A stretch of 64,000 nucleotides of DNA from Nitrosomonadales bacterium (GTDB lineage Bacteria > Pseudomonadota > Gammaproteobacteria > Burkholderiales > Gallionellaceae), in assembly GCA_016716325.1 (NCBI GenBank), contig JADJWO010000001.1:1302001-1366000 (forward strand). The letters run 5' to 3'. The translations under genes were made by a program, and so were the position numbers. This document shows positions 34,124 through 43,632 of this stretch, piece after piece. The notes below the pieces were generated by a model. That model ran no database searches, had not been told where the DNA came from, and was given only the letters and a program-made list of their open reading frames with translations. Position 1 is the first letter of the stretch, and each line of letters begins with the position of its first letter.

Positions 34124-34465
34124 ATGATTCGACTCGAAAACGCGTTGAACGCCTGGGGAACGGCGGATTTCGCAACCGTCCTCCAGCGCGAGGTCGCGCA
34201 ACTCGGCGTCGCGCAGTTGCCGTTGCAGCGCGGCCTGTCGGTCGGCAGCCATGTGCTCGATACGCCGGTCACCGTGATGGTCAACAACATCTCCGAACGC
34301 GATGGCAGCCTGCGCATCCGCGTCGGGATATTCTTCCAGAGCGTGATCGCCGGGTGCAGTTGCGCGGACGATCCCACCCCCGCCAGCGAGCTCAACGAGT
34401 ACTGTGAAGTGCAACTGGATATCGACAAGGCGACCGCGGAGACCGTCATCGAGCTTGCCCCGTAG
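34124..34465 (+). CDS. Hypothetical protein (113 aa)
   Basis: Soluble protein with a compact pattern resembling a small beta-barrel after an N-terminal helix (LENALNAWGTADFATVLQRE), including a Cys-x-Cys pair in AGCSCADDP. It is followed by a terminator, so it is an independent unit. A weak family resemblance only; function unknown. Confidence 0.6.
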   Translation: MIRLENALNAWGTADFATVLQREVAQLGVAQLPLQRGLSVGSHVLDTPVTVMVNNISERDGSLRIRVGIFFQSVIAGCSCADDPTPASELNEYCEVQLDIDKATAETVIELAP

Positions 34466-34492
34466 CGCGAAGACCTTTATCCTTGAGCCCTG

Positions 34493-34526
34493 ACGGCACA
34501 CCGCGAGTGCCGTTTCGGTTTTTTTC
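34493..34526 (+). terminator. Rho-independent terminator
   Basis: ACGGCAC (34493-34499) and GTGCCGT (34507-34513), 7-bp perfect stem, followed after TTCGG by seven T. It begins 27 bases past the stop of the 113-aa gene. Confidence 0.8.
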
Positions 34527-34681
34527 ATCATCGCGAAGTCGAAGCAGCTTCGGTACGAACCAACAAGCCGGCAACCACATGCAGGTCGATCTGCGACCTG
34601 TCATCCATCCATCATGCGACGCGGATGTGCGCGGCATTGCCGTCGCGGTCGCATCGAAGCTGACTCAACCAAGGAGGCAAT

Positions 34682-35734
34682 ATGCAGGAAATTTTTGACC
34701 ATGCCGTTTTCGGCAATACCATCCTCGACTATCTGGCATCGTTCGGCATCTTCGTCGTCGGCATGGCGGTCGTCCATGCGTTCAAGCGCTACGTTCTGGC
34801 CCGATTGAAAAAATGGGCCGACTCGACGCACACCGCGATCGACGACCTGCTGGTCGGCGCAGTCGAAAAATCACTGCTGCCGATCTTTTATTTCGGCGTC
34901 TTTTACTTCTCACTGCAGACGCTGACGCTTTCCGAGCGTTTTGCGCACGGCGTGAAGATCGCTGCGATCGTCCTGTTCACGTTCCTCTTCGTCAGGATGG
35001 TGACGGCCGCGGCCAACCACGGGCTTCGTTCTTACCTGTCCGATTCCGGGGATGCCACCGGCAGCGAGAAGCAGCTCAGGGGGATACGCGGCCTGATCAG
35101 TTTCCTGATCTGGGCGATCGCGCTGGTGTTCCTGCTGGACAACCTCGGCGTCAAGATATCGGCCGTCGTGGCCGGGCTGGGCATCGGCGGCATCGCCGTC
35201 GCACTGGCTGCGCAGGCCGTGCTGGGCGACCTGTTCAGCTATTTCGTCATCTTCTTCGACAAGCCGTTCCAGGTGGGCGACTTCATCGTCATCGGCGACA
35301 AGATGGGCGTGGTGGAACACGTCGGCATCAAGACCACACGGATACGCGCGCTGAGCGGCGAACAACTGGTCTTCTCCAATACCGACCTGACGAATTCGCG
35401 CATCCACAATTTCAAGAAGATGGAACGTCGCCGGGTGGTCTTCAACCTGGGCGTGATCTACCAGACATCGGTCGAAAAATTGAAGGCCATCCCGGGGATC
35501 GTGAAGCGCGCCATCGAGGCACAGGATGATACGACCTATGATCGCGGACATTTCTCATCCTATGGCGACTTCAGCCTGAACTTCGAGTTCGTCTATTACG
35601 TCACCGGCGCGGACTACAACAAGTACATGGATATCCAGCAGGCGATCAACCTGTCGATCTTCGATGCATTTGAAAAGGAAAAGATCGAGTTCGCCTATCC
35701 GTCGCAGACGCTTTTCGTCAACAAGGCAGGCTGA
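34682..35734 (+). CDS. MscS-family mechanosensitive ion channel
   Basis: Protein of 350 residues with three or four TM helices (FGIFVVGMAVVHAFKRYVL, FFYFSLQTLTL region, LISFLIWAIALVFLLDNLG) and the conserved pore helix GLGIGGIAVALAAQAVLGDL, followed by the beta domain (FDKPFQVGDFIVIGDKMGVV) typical of MscS. It opens under membrane tension and releases solutes. AAGGAGG lies six bases upstream of ATG 34682. The 216-bp gap upstream holds the terminator noted above. Confidence 0.93.
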   Translation: MQEIFDHAVFGNTILDYLASFGIFVVGMAVVHAFKRYVLARLKKWADSTHTAIDDLLVGAVEKSLLPIFYFGVFYFSLQTLTLSERFAHGVKIAAIVLFTFLFVRMVTAAANHGLRSYLSDSGDATGSEKQLRGIRGLISFLIWAIALVFLLDNLGVKISAVVAGLGIGGIAVALAAQAVLGDLFSYFVIFFDKPFQVGDFIVIGDKMGVVEHVGIKTTRIRALSGEQLVFSNTDLTNSRIHNFKKMERRRVVFNLGVIYQTSVEKLKAIPGIVKRAIEAQDDTTYDRGHFSSYGDFSLNFEFVYYVTGADYNKYMDIQQAINLSIFDAFEKEKIEFAYPSQTLFVNKAG

Positions 35735-35757
35735 CCGGCGGCGCGCGCCGGGCCGGC

Positions 35758-36639
35758 TCAGCCGGGATCCCGCACCGATCGCTCCAGCATCGCCGCGCGC
35801 GATGCCGGGCTTTCCAGGCTGATGCGCCCGATCTTGCCGGCGCGATATTCGGTCAGCAGGATCATCGCCGCCTTGTCCAGGTCGAGTTCCGCGCCGCGCC
35901 CCTTCAGCAGGCAGCCGCGCTTCTTCGCGACCGCTTCCAGCACGGCCGTGCCGTCCATGCCGTCCAGCGACAGTCCGAAACGCGCGGCGAGCAGTTCCGG
36001 GTAGCGTTCCAGCAGCAGGGATGCGAGGAAGATCGCGATCTCGTCTTCATACACCGCGTTGCGTCCGATCGCGTGGATCGCGGCCAGCATGTAGCCGTCC
36101 GATTCGTGCGCGATCTTCGGCCACATCAGCCCCGGCGAATCGGTCAGCGTCATGCGCTCGTCGAGCTTGTGGCACTGCTGCGACTTGGTCACAGCGGGTT
36201 CGTCGCCGACGTTCGCGACGCGGCGCTTGAGCAGCATGTTCATCAGCGTGGACTTGCCGACGTTGGGGATGCCCATGATCATCATGCGCAGCGGCTTGTG
36301 CGTGCTGTCGCGGTGCGGCGCCAGCGGCCGGCACAGCTTCGGCACCCTTGCGGCGTCGGCGGCATCCTTGCAGCTCAGCGCGACCGCCCTGACGCCCGGC
36401 TGGCTGTTGTAATGATCCAGCCATTGTTGTGTGACGGCGGGGTCGGCCAGGTCGGCCTTGTTGAGCAGCTTCAGGCAGGGACGCTGGCGATGTTCGCGCA
36501 GCTCGCGGATCATCGGGTTGCAGCTCGCCTCCGGCGCGCGCGCGTCCAGCACCTCGATGACGACATCGATGAATTCCATGGTCTCCGCCGCCTTGCGACG
36601 CGCCGAGGTCATGTGTCCGGGGAACCACTGTATGGACAT
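35758..36639 (-). CDS. Ribosome biogenesis GTPase YlqF/RbgA-like
   Basis: Circularly permuted GTPase of 293 residues: G4 (LNKADLAD) precedes G5 (SCKDAAD), then G1 (GIPNVGKSTLMN) and G3 (TDSPGLMWP). The N-terminal IQWFPGHMTSARR motif is the RbgA signature. Members act in assembly of the 50S subunit. Start ATG 36639. It is divergent from the transporter gene at 36785. Confidence 0.92.
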   Translation of the reverse strand: MSIQWFPGHMTSARRKAAETMEFIDVVIEVLDARAPEASCNPMIRELREHRQRPCLKLLNKADLADPAVTQQWLDHYNSQPGVRAVALSCKDAADAARVPKLCRPLAPHRDSTHKPLRMMIMGIPNVGKSTLMNMLLKRRVANVGDEPAVTKSQQCHKLDERMTLTDSPGLMWPKIAHESDGYMLAAIHAIGRNAVYEDEIAIFLASLLLERYPELLAARFGLSLDGMDGTAVLEAVAKKRGCLLKGRGAELDLDKAAMILLTEYRAGKIGRISLESPASRAAMLERSVRDPG

Positions 36640-36784
36640 AGTGCAAGACCATGCTTGTTGAACGAGGACGGATTCTAACCGTTGCCCACCGGCAAGTCAC
36701 AGAACGGACAAAATGTGTGTTGACGCCTCCATGCGCCCGCACCACAATCCTCTGCCGCATTCGCGCCTGTTTCGGAGAATCCCG

Positions 36785-37675
36785 ATGCCTCTCTCGGCCG
36801 CCTTCATCTCGGTCATCCTGATATGGTCCACCACCCCGCTCGCGATCAAGTGGAGTGCGCTGGACGCGGGATTCAGCTTTGCGGTGTTATCGCGCATGGC
36901 GATCAGCGTGGCGGTATGCGTGCTGTTGCTGGCCGTGTTGCGCATCCGCCCGCCGCTGCACCCCAAAGCGATCCACAGCTATCTGGCGAGCGGCCTGAGC
37001 ATGTTCGGCACCATGGTGCTGGTTTACTGGTGTTCGCAGTACATCAGCTCCGGAATGATCGCGGTGCTGTTCGGCCTGTCTCCGCTCATCACCAGTCTGG
37101 GCGCGGCGCTATGGCTCAAGGAAGAGTCGCTCACAGCCAACAAGCTGGCGGGCATGTCGCTGGGATTGATCGGATTGGCACTGGTGTTCAAGGGCGGTTT
37201 GTCACTGGGTGCGGGTGCAGCGCTGGGATTCCTCGCGCTGTTCGCCGCCGTGGTGATGCAATCGCTCGGTCTGGTGTGGATCAAGAAAGTCGGCGATGAC
37301 AGTCCACCGCTGGCGACAACCTTCGGCTCGCTGAGTGTGGCGCTGCCGCTGTTCTTGCTGGCATGGTGGCTGTTCGACGGCACCTGGCCGCAGGCCATCC
37401 CAAGCCGCGCTGCGATGGCGATCGTCTATCTGGGCGTACTGGGTTCGGTGGTCGGATTCCTGTTGTACTACTACATGATCAAGCACATGGAGACCGGGCG
37501 AGTCGCGTTGATCAACCTGATCACACCTGTCACCGCCTTGCTGCTGGGGCACATCCTGAATAATGAACCGGTATCGCTCAATGTCTGGCTGGGGGCGGCG
37601 TGCATCCTGCTCGGTTTGTCATTGCATCGCTGGGGACGGTTATGGCTGGCGCGGTTGGCATATAGAAAAGCCTGA
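36785..37675 (+). CDS. EamA/DMT-family transporter
   Basis: Membrane protein of 296 residues with ten predicted helices in two EamA repeats (ISVILIWSTTPLAIKWSALD at the start; AIVYLGVLGSVVGFLLYYYM and VALINLITPVTALLLGHIL near the end). Drug/metabolite transporter superfamily; substrates are usually amino acids or other small metabolites. Start ATG 36785 with GGAGAAT upstream; an earlier in-frame start at 36713 adds residues unlike the family. Confidence 0.88.
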   Translation: MPLSAAFISVILIWSTTPLAIKWSALDAGFSFAVLSRMAISVAVCVLLLAVLRIRPPLHPKAIHSYLASGLSMFGTMVLVYWCSQYISSGMIAVLFGLSPLITSLGAALWLKEESLTANKLAGMSLGLIGLALVFKGGLSLGAGAALGFLALFAAVVMQSLGLVWIKKVGDDSPPLATTFGSLSVALPLFLLAWWLFDGTWPQAIPSRAAMAIVYLGVLGSVVGFLLYYYMIKHMETGRVALINLITPVTALLLGHILNNEPVSLNVWLGAACILLGLSLHRWGRLWLARLAYRKA

Positions 37676-37687
37676 TCCCGATCCGCT

Positions 37688-38404
37688 TCAGTCCGGCACC
37701 AGCATCTCCAGGTGCCGTTCGTCCAGATAACACCACTCGCCTTCCGCCAATTCCAGCCCGTCGAGCCTCAACCTGCCGATCTGCGAGCGGCACAGCGCGA
37801 CACAATGGTTGCCCGCGGCTGCCAGCATGCGCTTAACCTGATGGTATTTTCCCTGTTCCAGCACGATCTCCACCTGATTTTCGCCGATCTTCACGCAACG
37901 CGTAGCGGCCAGCGGCGCAGGTTCATCGTGCAACTTGACGCCATTTAGCAGCAATTCCACCAATTCCGGCGTGACCGGGTCGTGCGTGGTGGCGACGTAG
38001 ACCTTGGGAACGTGATGTTTCGGCGAGGATTGCCGGTGGATGAACGGCCCGTCGTCGGACATCAGCAACAGCCCGGTGGTGTCGTGGTCGAGCCGCCCGA
38101 CCGGCTGAACGTCGCGCCGGTCGAACTGTTCCGGCAACAGGGTCAGCACGCCGGGATGGTGACTGGCCTTGCGCGAGCATTCGAAATTGGCGGGCTTGTT
38201 CAGCGCGAGGTAGACATGCTCGCGGTAGAGCCAGCTTTCGCCATGGACGGTGAATGCCAGTCCGCCGGTCTCGAAGACGGCGCGGCTGTCGGTGACGGTT
38301 GCGCCATTGACGCCCACCTCGCCATCGGCGACCAGTCCGGCACACCATTTGCGTGTGCCGAAGCCCTGCGATTGCAGGATACGGTCCAGAGTCAGTTTTC
38401 CCAT
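37688..38404 (-). CDS. Pseudouridine synthase, RsuA family
   Basis: Protein of 238 residues: N-terminal S4 RNA-binding domain (LTLDRILQSQGFGTRKWCAG), then the synthase domain with catalytic Asp in VGRLDHDTTGLLLMS. RsuA makes pseudouridine 516 in 16S rRNA; related RluE/RluF enzymes act on 23S rRNA, and the sequence does not fully separate them, though KP-x-x-x-C-S-R-K-x-S-HHP favours RsuA. Convergent with the transporter gene. Confidence 0.88.
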   Translation of the reverse strand: MGKLTLDRILQSQGFGTRKWCAGLVADGEVGVNGATVTDSRAVFETGGLAFTVHGESWLYREHVYLALNKPANFECSRKASHHPGVLTLLPEQFDRRDVQPVGRLDHDTTGLLLMSDDGPFIHRQSSPKHHVPKVYVATTHDPVTPELVELLLNGVKLHDEPAPLAATRCVKIGENQVEIVLEQGKYHQVKRMLAAAGNHCVALCRSQIGRLRLDGLELAEGEWCYLDERHLEMLVPD

Positions 38405-38487
38405 GCGCTGACTTTAACAGAAGGGCAAGCCGTGTTCAGCGTGATGAACGCTTGCGTACAAAAGTAGTGCGCGCCTAAGATGCGGCC

Positions 38488-39942
38488 ATGAGCCATTTCC
38501 TCCCACTGTTCCGCGTCGCCAAGCTGGCCGGCGTGTCGCGCCACACGCTGCAGGAGATGATGCGCGACGGCGGACTGGACACCTTCGACGGCATGGTCGA
38601 GCTGAACGAGCTGTTGCGCGCCTTTCCCGATACGCAATGGGAGGACGACGGGGAATACCGCCGCATCACCGAGATCAAGGAGAAGGCCTTTGGCAAGCGC
38701 GTGTTCGAGCGCGCGCTGCCCGACAAGGAGGTGCTGGCGGCGCGACTGGCCGAACTGGGGAAGGAATACGCCGCCACCAAGGCGCTGCTGATGCATTACG
38801 GCAACGTGCTGTCCTGGCTGGACAGCAAGATCGGCGAACTCGGGGAAGACAGCAGCGACGAGACGCGGCAGGCATTGCGCGCATTGCGTGCCTTTGTGGC
38901 GCGCAATCTGGAAGAGGTGCCGCCCAATGCCGAAAAGGTACAGGCGCTGATCGCACAGGAAAGGATGCTCAGGATCATGTCGGCACAAGTCACGATACGG
39001 CCCAGCGGCCACGAATTCTTCAACGAAGGCAACGACACCCTGCTGGAGGCGGCGCTGCGTGCCGGGATCTCGCTGGAATACGGTTGCAGCAACGGCAATT
39101 GCGGCGACTGCAAGGCGCGGCTGGTTTCGGGCACGGTCCGCAAGGTGCGCCCGCACGACTATGTGCTGAGCCAGGCCGACAAGGACGCGGGCATGATCCT
39201 GCTGTGCTCCTGCGCGGCGGTGGATGACGTGGTGATCGAAGCCGGCGTCGCCGACGCGAAGGACATCGTGGAGCAGCAGTTGTCGGCCAGGGTCAAGTCG
39301 GTGGAGGTGTTCCATCCCGGCGCGGCCTCGCTGCACCTGCTGGCGCCGCGCAGCCAGCGCCTGCGTTATCTCGCGGGACAGACGATCAGGGTGTCGGCGC
39401 ACGGCGCGAGCGGTCACTATGCGCTGGCCAGCTGCCCGTGCGAGGAACGGCATATCGAGATACAGGTCGCGCGCAACGCGGACGACGCGTTCTCGGAGCT
39501 GCTGTTCGACGGACTGAAGGCGGGCGACAGCGTCGAACTGCAAGGACCTTATGGCGAGTTCGTGCTGGACGACGAGTCGGAGCGTCCCGTCCTGTTCGTC
39601 GCATTCGGCACCGGGTTCGCGCCGGTGAAGAGCCTGATCCAGCATGTCCTGTCGCTGGACCACGCCGAGTCCATCGACCTGCACTGGCTGGCGGACGGGA
39701 CCGGGCATTACCAGGACAACCTGTGCCGTTCGTGGGCCGACGCGCTGGACAACTTCCGTTACTTCCCGCACGCGCAAAGCGGGGATATCGAAGCCGACCT
39801 GTCCGGCATCGTCGGCGCCCATCCCGACCTGGGCCGCTTCGATGTCTATGTGTCCGGCACGGCGGAACAGGTGCGGGCTGCCAAGCCATTGTTCCTGGAG
39901 CGGGGCCTGCCGGAACGGCACTGGCACGCCAGCGCCGGTTGA
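38488..39942 (+). CDS. 2Fe-2S ferredoxin/FAD reductase with N-terminal HTH-like extension
   Basis: Protein of 484 residues. The last 310 or so form a phenol-hydroxylase-type reductase: a chloroplast-type 2Fe-2S site (CSNGNCGDCKARL with the fourth Cys in LLCSCAA), a flavin domain (ALASCPCEERHIEIQVARN) and an NAD domain (LFVAFGTGFAPVKSLIQHVL). The first 170 residues are unusual: a MerR-like helix-turn-helix (FRVAKLAGVSRHTLQEMMRD) and a charged coiled coil. The HTH could bind DNA, making it a redox-responsive protein, or it may be a relic. Possible oxygenase partner not nearby. Confidence 0.85.
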   Translation: MSHFLPLFRVAKLAGVSRHTLQEMMRDGGLDTFDGMVELNELLRAFPDTQWEDDGEYRRITEIKEKAFGKRVFERALPDKEVLAARLAELGKEYAATKALLMHYGNVLSWLDSKIGELGEDSSDETRQALRALRAFVARNLEEVPPNAEKVQALIAQERMLRIMSAQVTIRPSGHEFFNEGNDTLLEAALRAGISLEYGCSNGNCGDCKARLVSGTVRKVRPHDYVLSQADKDAGMILLCSCAAVDDVVIEAGVADAKDIVEQQLSARVKSVEVFHPGAASLHLLAPRSQRLRYLAGQTIRVSAHGASGHYALASCPCEERHIEIQVARNADDAFSELLFDGLKAGDSVELQGPYGEFVLDDESERPVLFVAFGTGFAPVKSLIQHVLSLDHAESIDLHWLADGTGHYQDNLCRSWADALDNFRYFPHAQSGDIEADLSGIVGAHPDLGRFDVYVSGTAEQVRAAKPLFLERGLPERHWHASAG

Positions 39943-39944
39943 AG

Positions 39945-40328
39945 CTATTCGACGAACCTGCCGTCCACGTAGAACCACCCGCCCGCCTCGTGCACGAAGC
40001 GGCTGATCTCGTGCAGGCGGTGACCGCGCCCGCCGACCCGGTAGCGCGCAACGAACTCGACCGTGGCGCGCTCGGGCGATTCGCGTGAGTGTCCCTTCAC
40101 TTCCAGCCCCAGCCACTTGGTATTCTCCGTCGCCAGATCAAGCGACGCGGGACGCGTATCGGGGTGCCAGGTGGCCAGCAGGTAATCTTCCCGCCGGAGC
40201 ACGTAGGCACTGTAGCGCGAGCGCATCAGCGCTTCAGCATCCGGCGCGGGCAGGCCGCCGTGGTAGCGCCCGCAACAGGCCGCGTACTCCGCGCCGCCGC
40301 AGGGGCATGGGGACGGCTTGTCGCTCAT
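39945..40328 (-). CDS. YchJ-family SEC-C protein
   Basis: Protein of 127 residues: N-terminal SEC-C zinc motif (PCPCGGAEYAACCGRYHGG) followed by the NTF2-like YchJ domain (ALMRSRYSAYVLRREDYLLA ... FVHEAGGWFYVDGRF). Start ATG 40328 overlaps the yaeQ stop by four bases. The open frame continues far upstream antisense to yaeQ codons and is not coding there. Function of YchJ is unknown. Confidence 0.85.
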   Translation of the reverse strand: MSDKPSPCPCGGAEYAACCGRYHGGLPAPDAEALMRSRYSAYVLRREDYLLATWHPDTRPASLDLATENTKWLGLEVKGHSRESPERATVEFVARYRVGGRGHRLHEISRFVHEAGGWFYVDGRFVE

Positions 40329-40882
40329 GCGTGCGCCGGACGGAAGTCGCCGTGCAGCACTTCCGGCTCGATCTCCACGACGCCGGCATCGCAGGTCACC
40401 ATCACGTGCCCCTCTTGTATCGTGCATTGCAACTGCATGGTGCGGCTGGCCAGTTGCGCCAGCGCCTGGGTGGGTTCGGGCGGCAGTTTCAGCACGGTGA
40501 GCTTGTCCAGCTGTTGCAGCTTGCCGCGGTTCTCGTTCCACCAGATATCGGCGGCGCGTCCGTAACTGACCACCACGACCTCGGCGGCGCGTCCGCAAGC
40601 CTTGCGCACGACACGCTCGTCGGGCAGGCCGATCTCGATCCAGCGCTCGACCGAACCGGTGAGATCCTTGCGCCACAGGTCGGGCTCGTCGTCGCTGCTG
40701 AGGCCGCGCCCGAAGGCCAGCGACTCGTCCGCATACAGCGCGAAGGCCAGCAGGCGCACCATCATGCGTTCGTCGGTCTCCGAGGGGTGGCGCGCCAGCG
40801 TCAGCGCATGGTCGGCATAGTAATAGCGGTCCATATCGGCGATCTGGAGCGTGGCTTTGAAGACGGTCGATTTGATGGCCAT
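40325..40882 (-). CDS. yaeQ: YaeQ family protein
   Basis: Protein of 185 residues of the YaeQ family (PD-(D/E)xK fold). Recognisable stretches are KSTVFKATLQIADMDRYYYA, WIEIGLPDERVVRKACGRA and YGRAADIWWNEN. The enterobacterial homologue suppresses loss of RfaH function; the reaction is unknown. Start ATG 40882 (MAIKSTVFK), without strong ribosome binding site. Translationally coupled to the YchJ gene downstream. Confidence 0.9.
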   Translation of the reverse strand: MAIKSTVFKATLQIADMDRYYYADHALTLARHPSETDERMMVRLLAFALYADESLAFGRGLSSDDEPDLWRKDLTGSVERWIEIGLPDERVVRKACGRAAEVVVVSYGRAADIWWNENRGKLQQLDKLTVLKLPPEPTQALAQLASRTMQLQCTIQEGHVMVTCDAGVVEIEPEVLHGDFRPAHA

Positions 40883-41013
40883 GGGGGTGTCGCGGGCGCG
40901 GGTTCGTAAAGGCGCGCATTCTAACAGCACGGCTCCCGCCGGATGGCATTAACAGGCCGTTCCGACTATAATCCGCAGCCACTTTTCCGGCTTCGCCGTC
41001 CACCCGGTACCGT

Positions 41014-42267
41014 ATGCATCTATTCGCCTTTGGCATCAACCATCAAACCGCGCCGCTCGCCGTGCGCGAACAAGTCGCGTTCAACGCCGACGGGATGGAG
41101 AACGCCCTGCGCGACCTGGTGGAGAACGGTGCGGCCAAGGAAGCCGCGATCCTGTCCACCTGCAACCGCACCGAACTGTACTGCAACGCCGCCAAACCGG
41201 ACCACGCCATCGACTGGATGGCGCAATACCACCAGCTGCCGCGCAAGGACATCGACCCCTATCTGTACACCCTGCCGCGCGAACAGGCGGTGAAGCATTC
41301 GTTCCGCGTCGCCAGCGGGCTGGACTCGATGGTGCTGGGCGAACCGCAGATCCTCGGCCAGATGAAGCAGGCGGTGCGCCAGGCCGAACAGGCCGGCACG
41401 CTCGGCTTCCTGCTGCACAAGCTGTTCCAGCGCACCTTCTCGGTCGCCAAGGACGTGCGCACCCAGACCGAGATCGGCGCGAACCTGGTGTCGATGGCCG
41501 CCGCCGCGGTCAAGCTCGCCGAGCGCATCTTCCCGAGCATCGCCGAACAGAAGGTGCTGTTCATCGGCGCGGGCGAGATGATCGAGCTCAACGCGGTGCA
41601 TTTCGCCGCGCGCACCCCCAGACAGATCACCGTCGCCAACCGCACGCTGGAACGCGCGCAGACGCTGGCGCGGCGCATCAACGGCCACGCCATCACGCTG
41701 ACCGACCTGCCCGAACAGCTGGCGCAGCACGACATCATCGTCACCTGTACCGCCAGCCAGTTGCCGATCCTCGGCAAGGGCATGGTGGAACGCGCGCTCA
41801 AGGCGCGCAAGCACCGCCCGATGTTCATCGTCGACCTGGCCGTGCCGCGCGACGTGGAAGCGGAAGTGGCCGAACTGGACGACGTGTTCCTGTACACCGT
41901 GGACGACATCGCCGAAGTGGTGAAGGACGGCCTCGACGCGCGCCAGAGCGCGGTGAAGGAAGCCGAGGTGATCATCGATTCCGGCGTATCCGATTTCGTC
42001 CACTGGATGGAGTCGCGCGAAGTGGTGCCGACCATCCGCGCGCTGCGCGAACATGCCGAGCGCAACCGCCGCCTCGAACTGGAAAAGGCCGTCCGCCTGC
42101 TGGCCAAGGGCGAGGACCCGGAAAAAGTGCTGGAAATGATGAGCAGCGGCCTGACCAACAAGTTCCTGCACGCGCCGACGCACACGCTGAACCATGTGCA
42201 CGGCGACGAGCGCGACAATTTCCTCGACGTGATCCATCGCCTGTATCACCTCCACAGCGACGAATGA
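41014..42267 (+). CDS. hemA: Glutamyl-tRNA reductase
   Basis: First enzyme of the C5 pathway to 5-aminolevulinate, 417 residues. Catalytic Cys in STCNRTELY (about residue 50), substrate region ASGLDSMVLGEPQILGQMK, NADPH domain VLFIGAGEMIEL, and a C-terminal dimerisation helix. It feeds tetrapyrrole synthesis and therefore the siroheme needed by the dsr system and haems for DsrJ and DsrM. Followed by prfA, the widespread hemA-prfA-prmC arrangement, here loosened by repeats. Confidence 0.96.
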   Translation: MHLFAFGINHQTAPLAVREQVAFNADGMENALRDLVENGAAKEAAILSTCNRTELYCNAAKPDHAIDWMAQYHQLPRKDIDPYLYTLPREQAVKHSFRVASGLDSMVLGEPQILGQMKQAVRQAEQAGTLGFLLHKLFQRTFSVAKDVRTQTEIGANLVSMAAAAVKLAERIFPSIAEQKVLFIGAGEMIELNAVHFAARTPRQITVANRTLERAQTLARRINGHAITLTDLPEQLAQHDIIVTCTASQLPILGKGMVERALKARKHRPMFIVDLAVPRDVEAEVAELDDVFLYTVDDIAEVVKDGLDARQSAVKEAEVIIDSGVSDFVHWMESREVVPTIRALREHAERNRRLELEKAVRLLAKGEDPEKVLEMMSSGLTNKFLHAPTHTLNHVHGDERDNFLDVIHRLYHLHSDE

Positions 42268-42287
42268 TTCCTATTAGTTTGTCAGGC

Positions 42288-42410
42288 CGTCATTCCCGCG
42301 CAGGCGGGAATCCAGATAATTCAATAATTTCCTGCGCAGCAGGACAACACCATGCTGGCCGCTACGCGAGCTGTATTTTTTGCTGGATTCCCGCCTGCGC
42401 GGGAATGACG
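42288..42410. repeat. dRS3-like palindromic element between hemA and prfA
   Basis: 28-bp perfect terminal inverted repeats at 42288-42315 and 42383-42410, each containing ATTCCCGCGCAGGCGGGAAT or its complement, around 67 unique bases. The core matches the ATTCCC-N8-GGGAAT repeat known as dRS3 in Neisseria and widely seen in proteobacteria. It occupies most of the hemA-prfA gap. Confidence 0.85.
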
Positions 42411-42438
42411 TGGCGGTGCGCTTAACGGATTATCCCCG

Positions 42439-43524
42439 ATGAAACCAAACATCTCCACCCGGCTCGCCCAGTTGGGCGACCGCCTGCATGAAGTCGACCA
42501 GCTGCTGAGCAGCGAGGAAGCCACGCGGGACATGGACGCGTTCCGCAAGCTCGGCCGCGAGCGCGCCGAACTGGAGCCGGTGGTGTCGCTGTACCATGCC
42601 TACAAGAGTTGCGAGGCGGACATCGCGGCCGCGCGCGAGATGGCGTCCGACCCCGAGATGAAGGAATTCGCGGCAGCCGAGATCGAACAGGGCGAACAGC
42701 GCCTGGCGCAACTCGACCGCGAACTGGAACTGCAACTGCTGCCGAAAGACCCCAACGACGAACGCAACGTGTTCCTCGAAGTGCGCGCCGGCACTGGCGG
42801 CGACGAGGCGGCCCTGTTCGCCGGCGACCTGTTCCGCATGTATGCGCGCTTCGCCGAACGCAGGCGCTGGCAGGTCGAGATCATCTCCGAAAGTCCCGGC
42901 GAGGTCGGCGGCTACAAGGAGATCATCGCGCGCATCGTCGGCCAGGGCGCGTACTCGGTGCTCAAGTTCGAATCCGGCGCACACCGCGTGCAGCGCGTGC
43001 CCGCCACCGAAACGCAGGGCCGGGTGCATACCTCGGCCTGCACCGTCGCGATCCTGCCGGAAGTGGACGATGTCGACGAAGTCACGCTGAACCCCGCCGA
43101 CCTGCGCATCGACACCTTCCGCGCTTCCGGCGCGGGCGGCCAGCACATCAACAAGACCGACTCGGCGGTGCGCATCACCCACCTGCCGACCGGCGTGGTG
43201 GTCGAATGCCAGGACGGCCGTTCGCAGCACCAGAACAAGGCGCAGGCGATGCGCGTGCTGGCGGCACGCATCATGGACGCGCAAGTGCGCGAACAGAACG
43301 CCAAGATCGCCGCCGAACGCAAATCGCTGGTCGGCAGCGGCGACCGCTCCGAGCGCATCCGCACCTACAACTTCCCGCAGGGCCGCGTCACCGATCACCG
43401 CATCAACCTCACGCTGTACAAGATGGACTCCATCATGGACGGCGACATCGCCGAACTGACCGGCGCGCTGATGGCCGAGCACCAGGCCGAACAGCTCGCC
43501 GCGATGGCGAACGAAAATATCTAG
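42439..43524 (+). CDS. prfA: Peptide chain release factor 1
   Basis: RF1 of 361 residues, reading UAA and UAG. The anticodon-like PxT motif is present (RVPATETQGRVHTSA, P-A-T) and the catalytic GGQ loop is in RASGAGGQHINKTDSAVR. Downstream of hemA as in many bacteria. GGQ is the substrate for methylation by PrmC, encoded 1.6 kb further on. Confidence 0.96.
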   Translation: MKPNISTRLAQLGDRLHEVDQLLSSEEATRDMDAFRKLGRERAELEPVVSLYHAYKSCEADIAAAREMASDPEMKEFAAAEIEQGEQRLAQLDRELELQLLPKDPNDERNVFLEVRAGTGGDEAALFAGDLFRMYARFAERRRWQVEIISESPGEVGGYKEIIARIVGQGAYSVLKFESGAHRVQRVPATETQGRVHTSACTVAILPEVDDVDEVTLNPADLRIDTFRASGAGGQHINKTDSAVRITHLPTGVVVECQDGRSQHQNKAQAMRVLAARIMDAQVREQNAKIAAERKSLVGSGDRSERIRTYNFPQGRVTDHRINLTLYKMDSIMDGDIAELTGALMAEHQAEQLAAMANENI

Positions 43525-43632
43525 ATATTCCGGTCTATTGACCCTGCCGCAAGGCTGGGGTAGTTTCCGCCCATGGAACGCGGCTGCCGGACATCATCGC
43601 GCATCCGTTTCGGTTTTCCCGGGGACAGGCTT

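Noticed and set aside
38392..40116. 574-codon minus-strand open frame opposite the 2Fe-2S reductase
   Set aside because: No recognisable domain; it is the antisense of a clear reductase gene with biased third positions.
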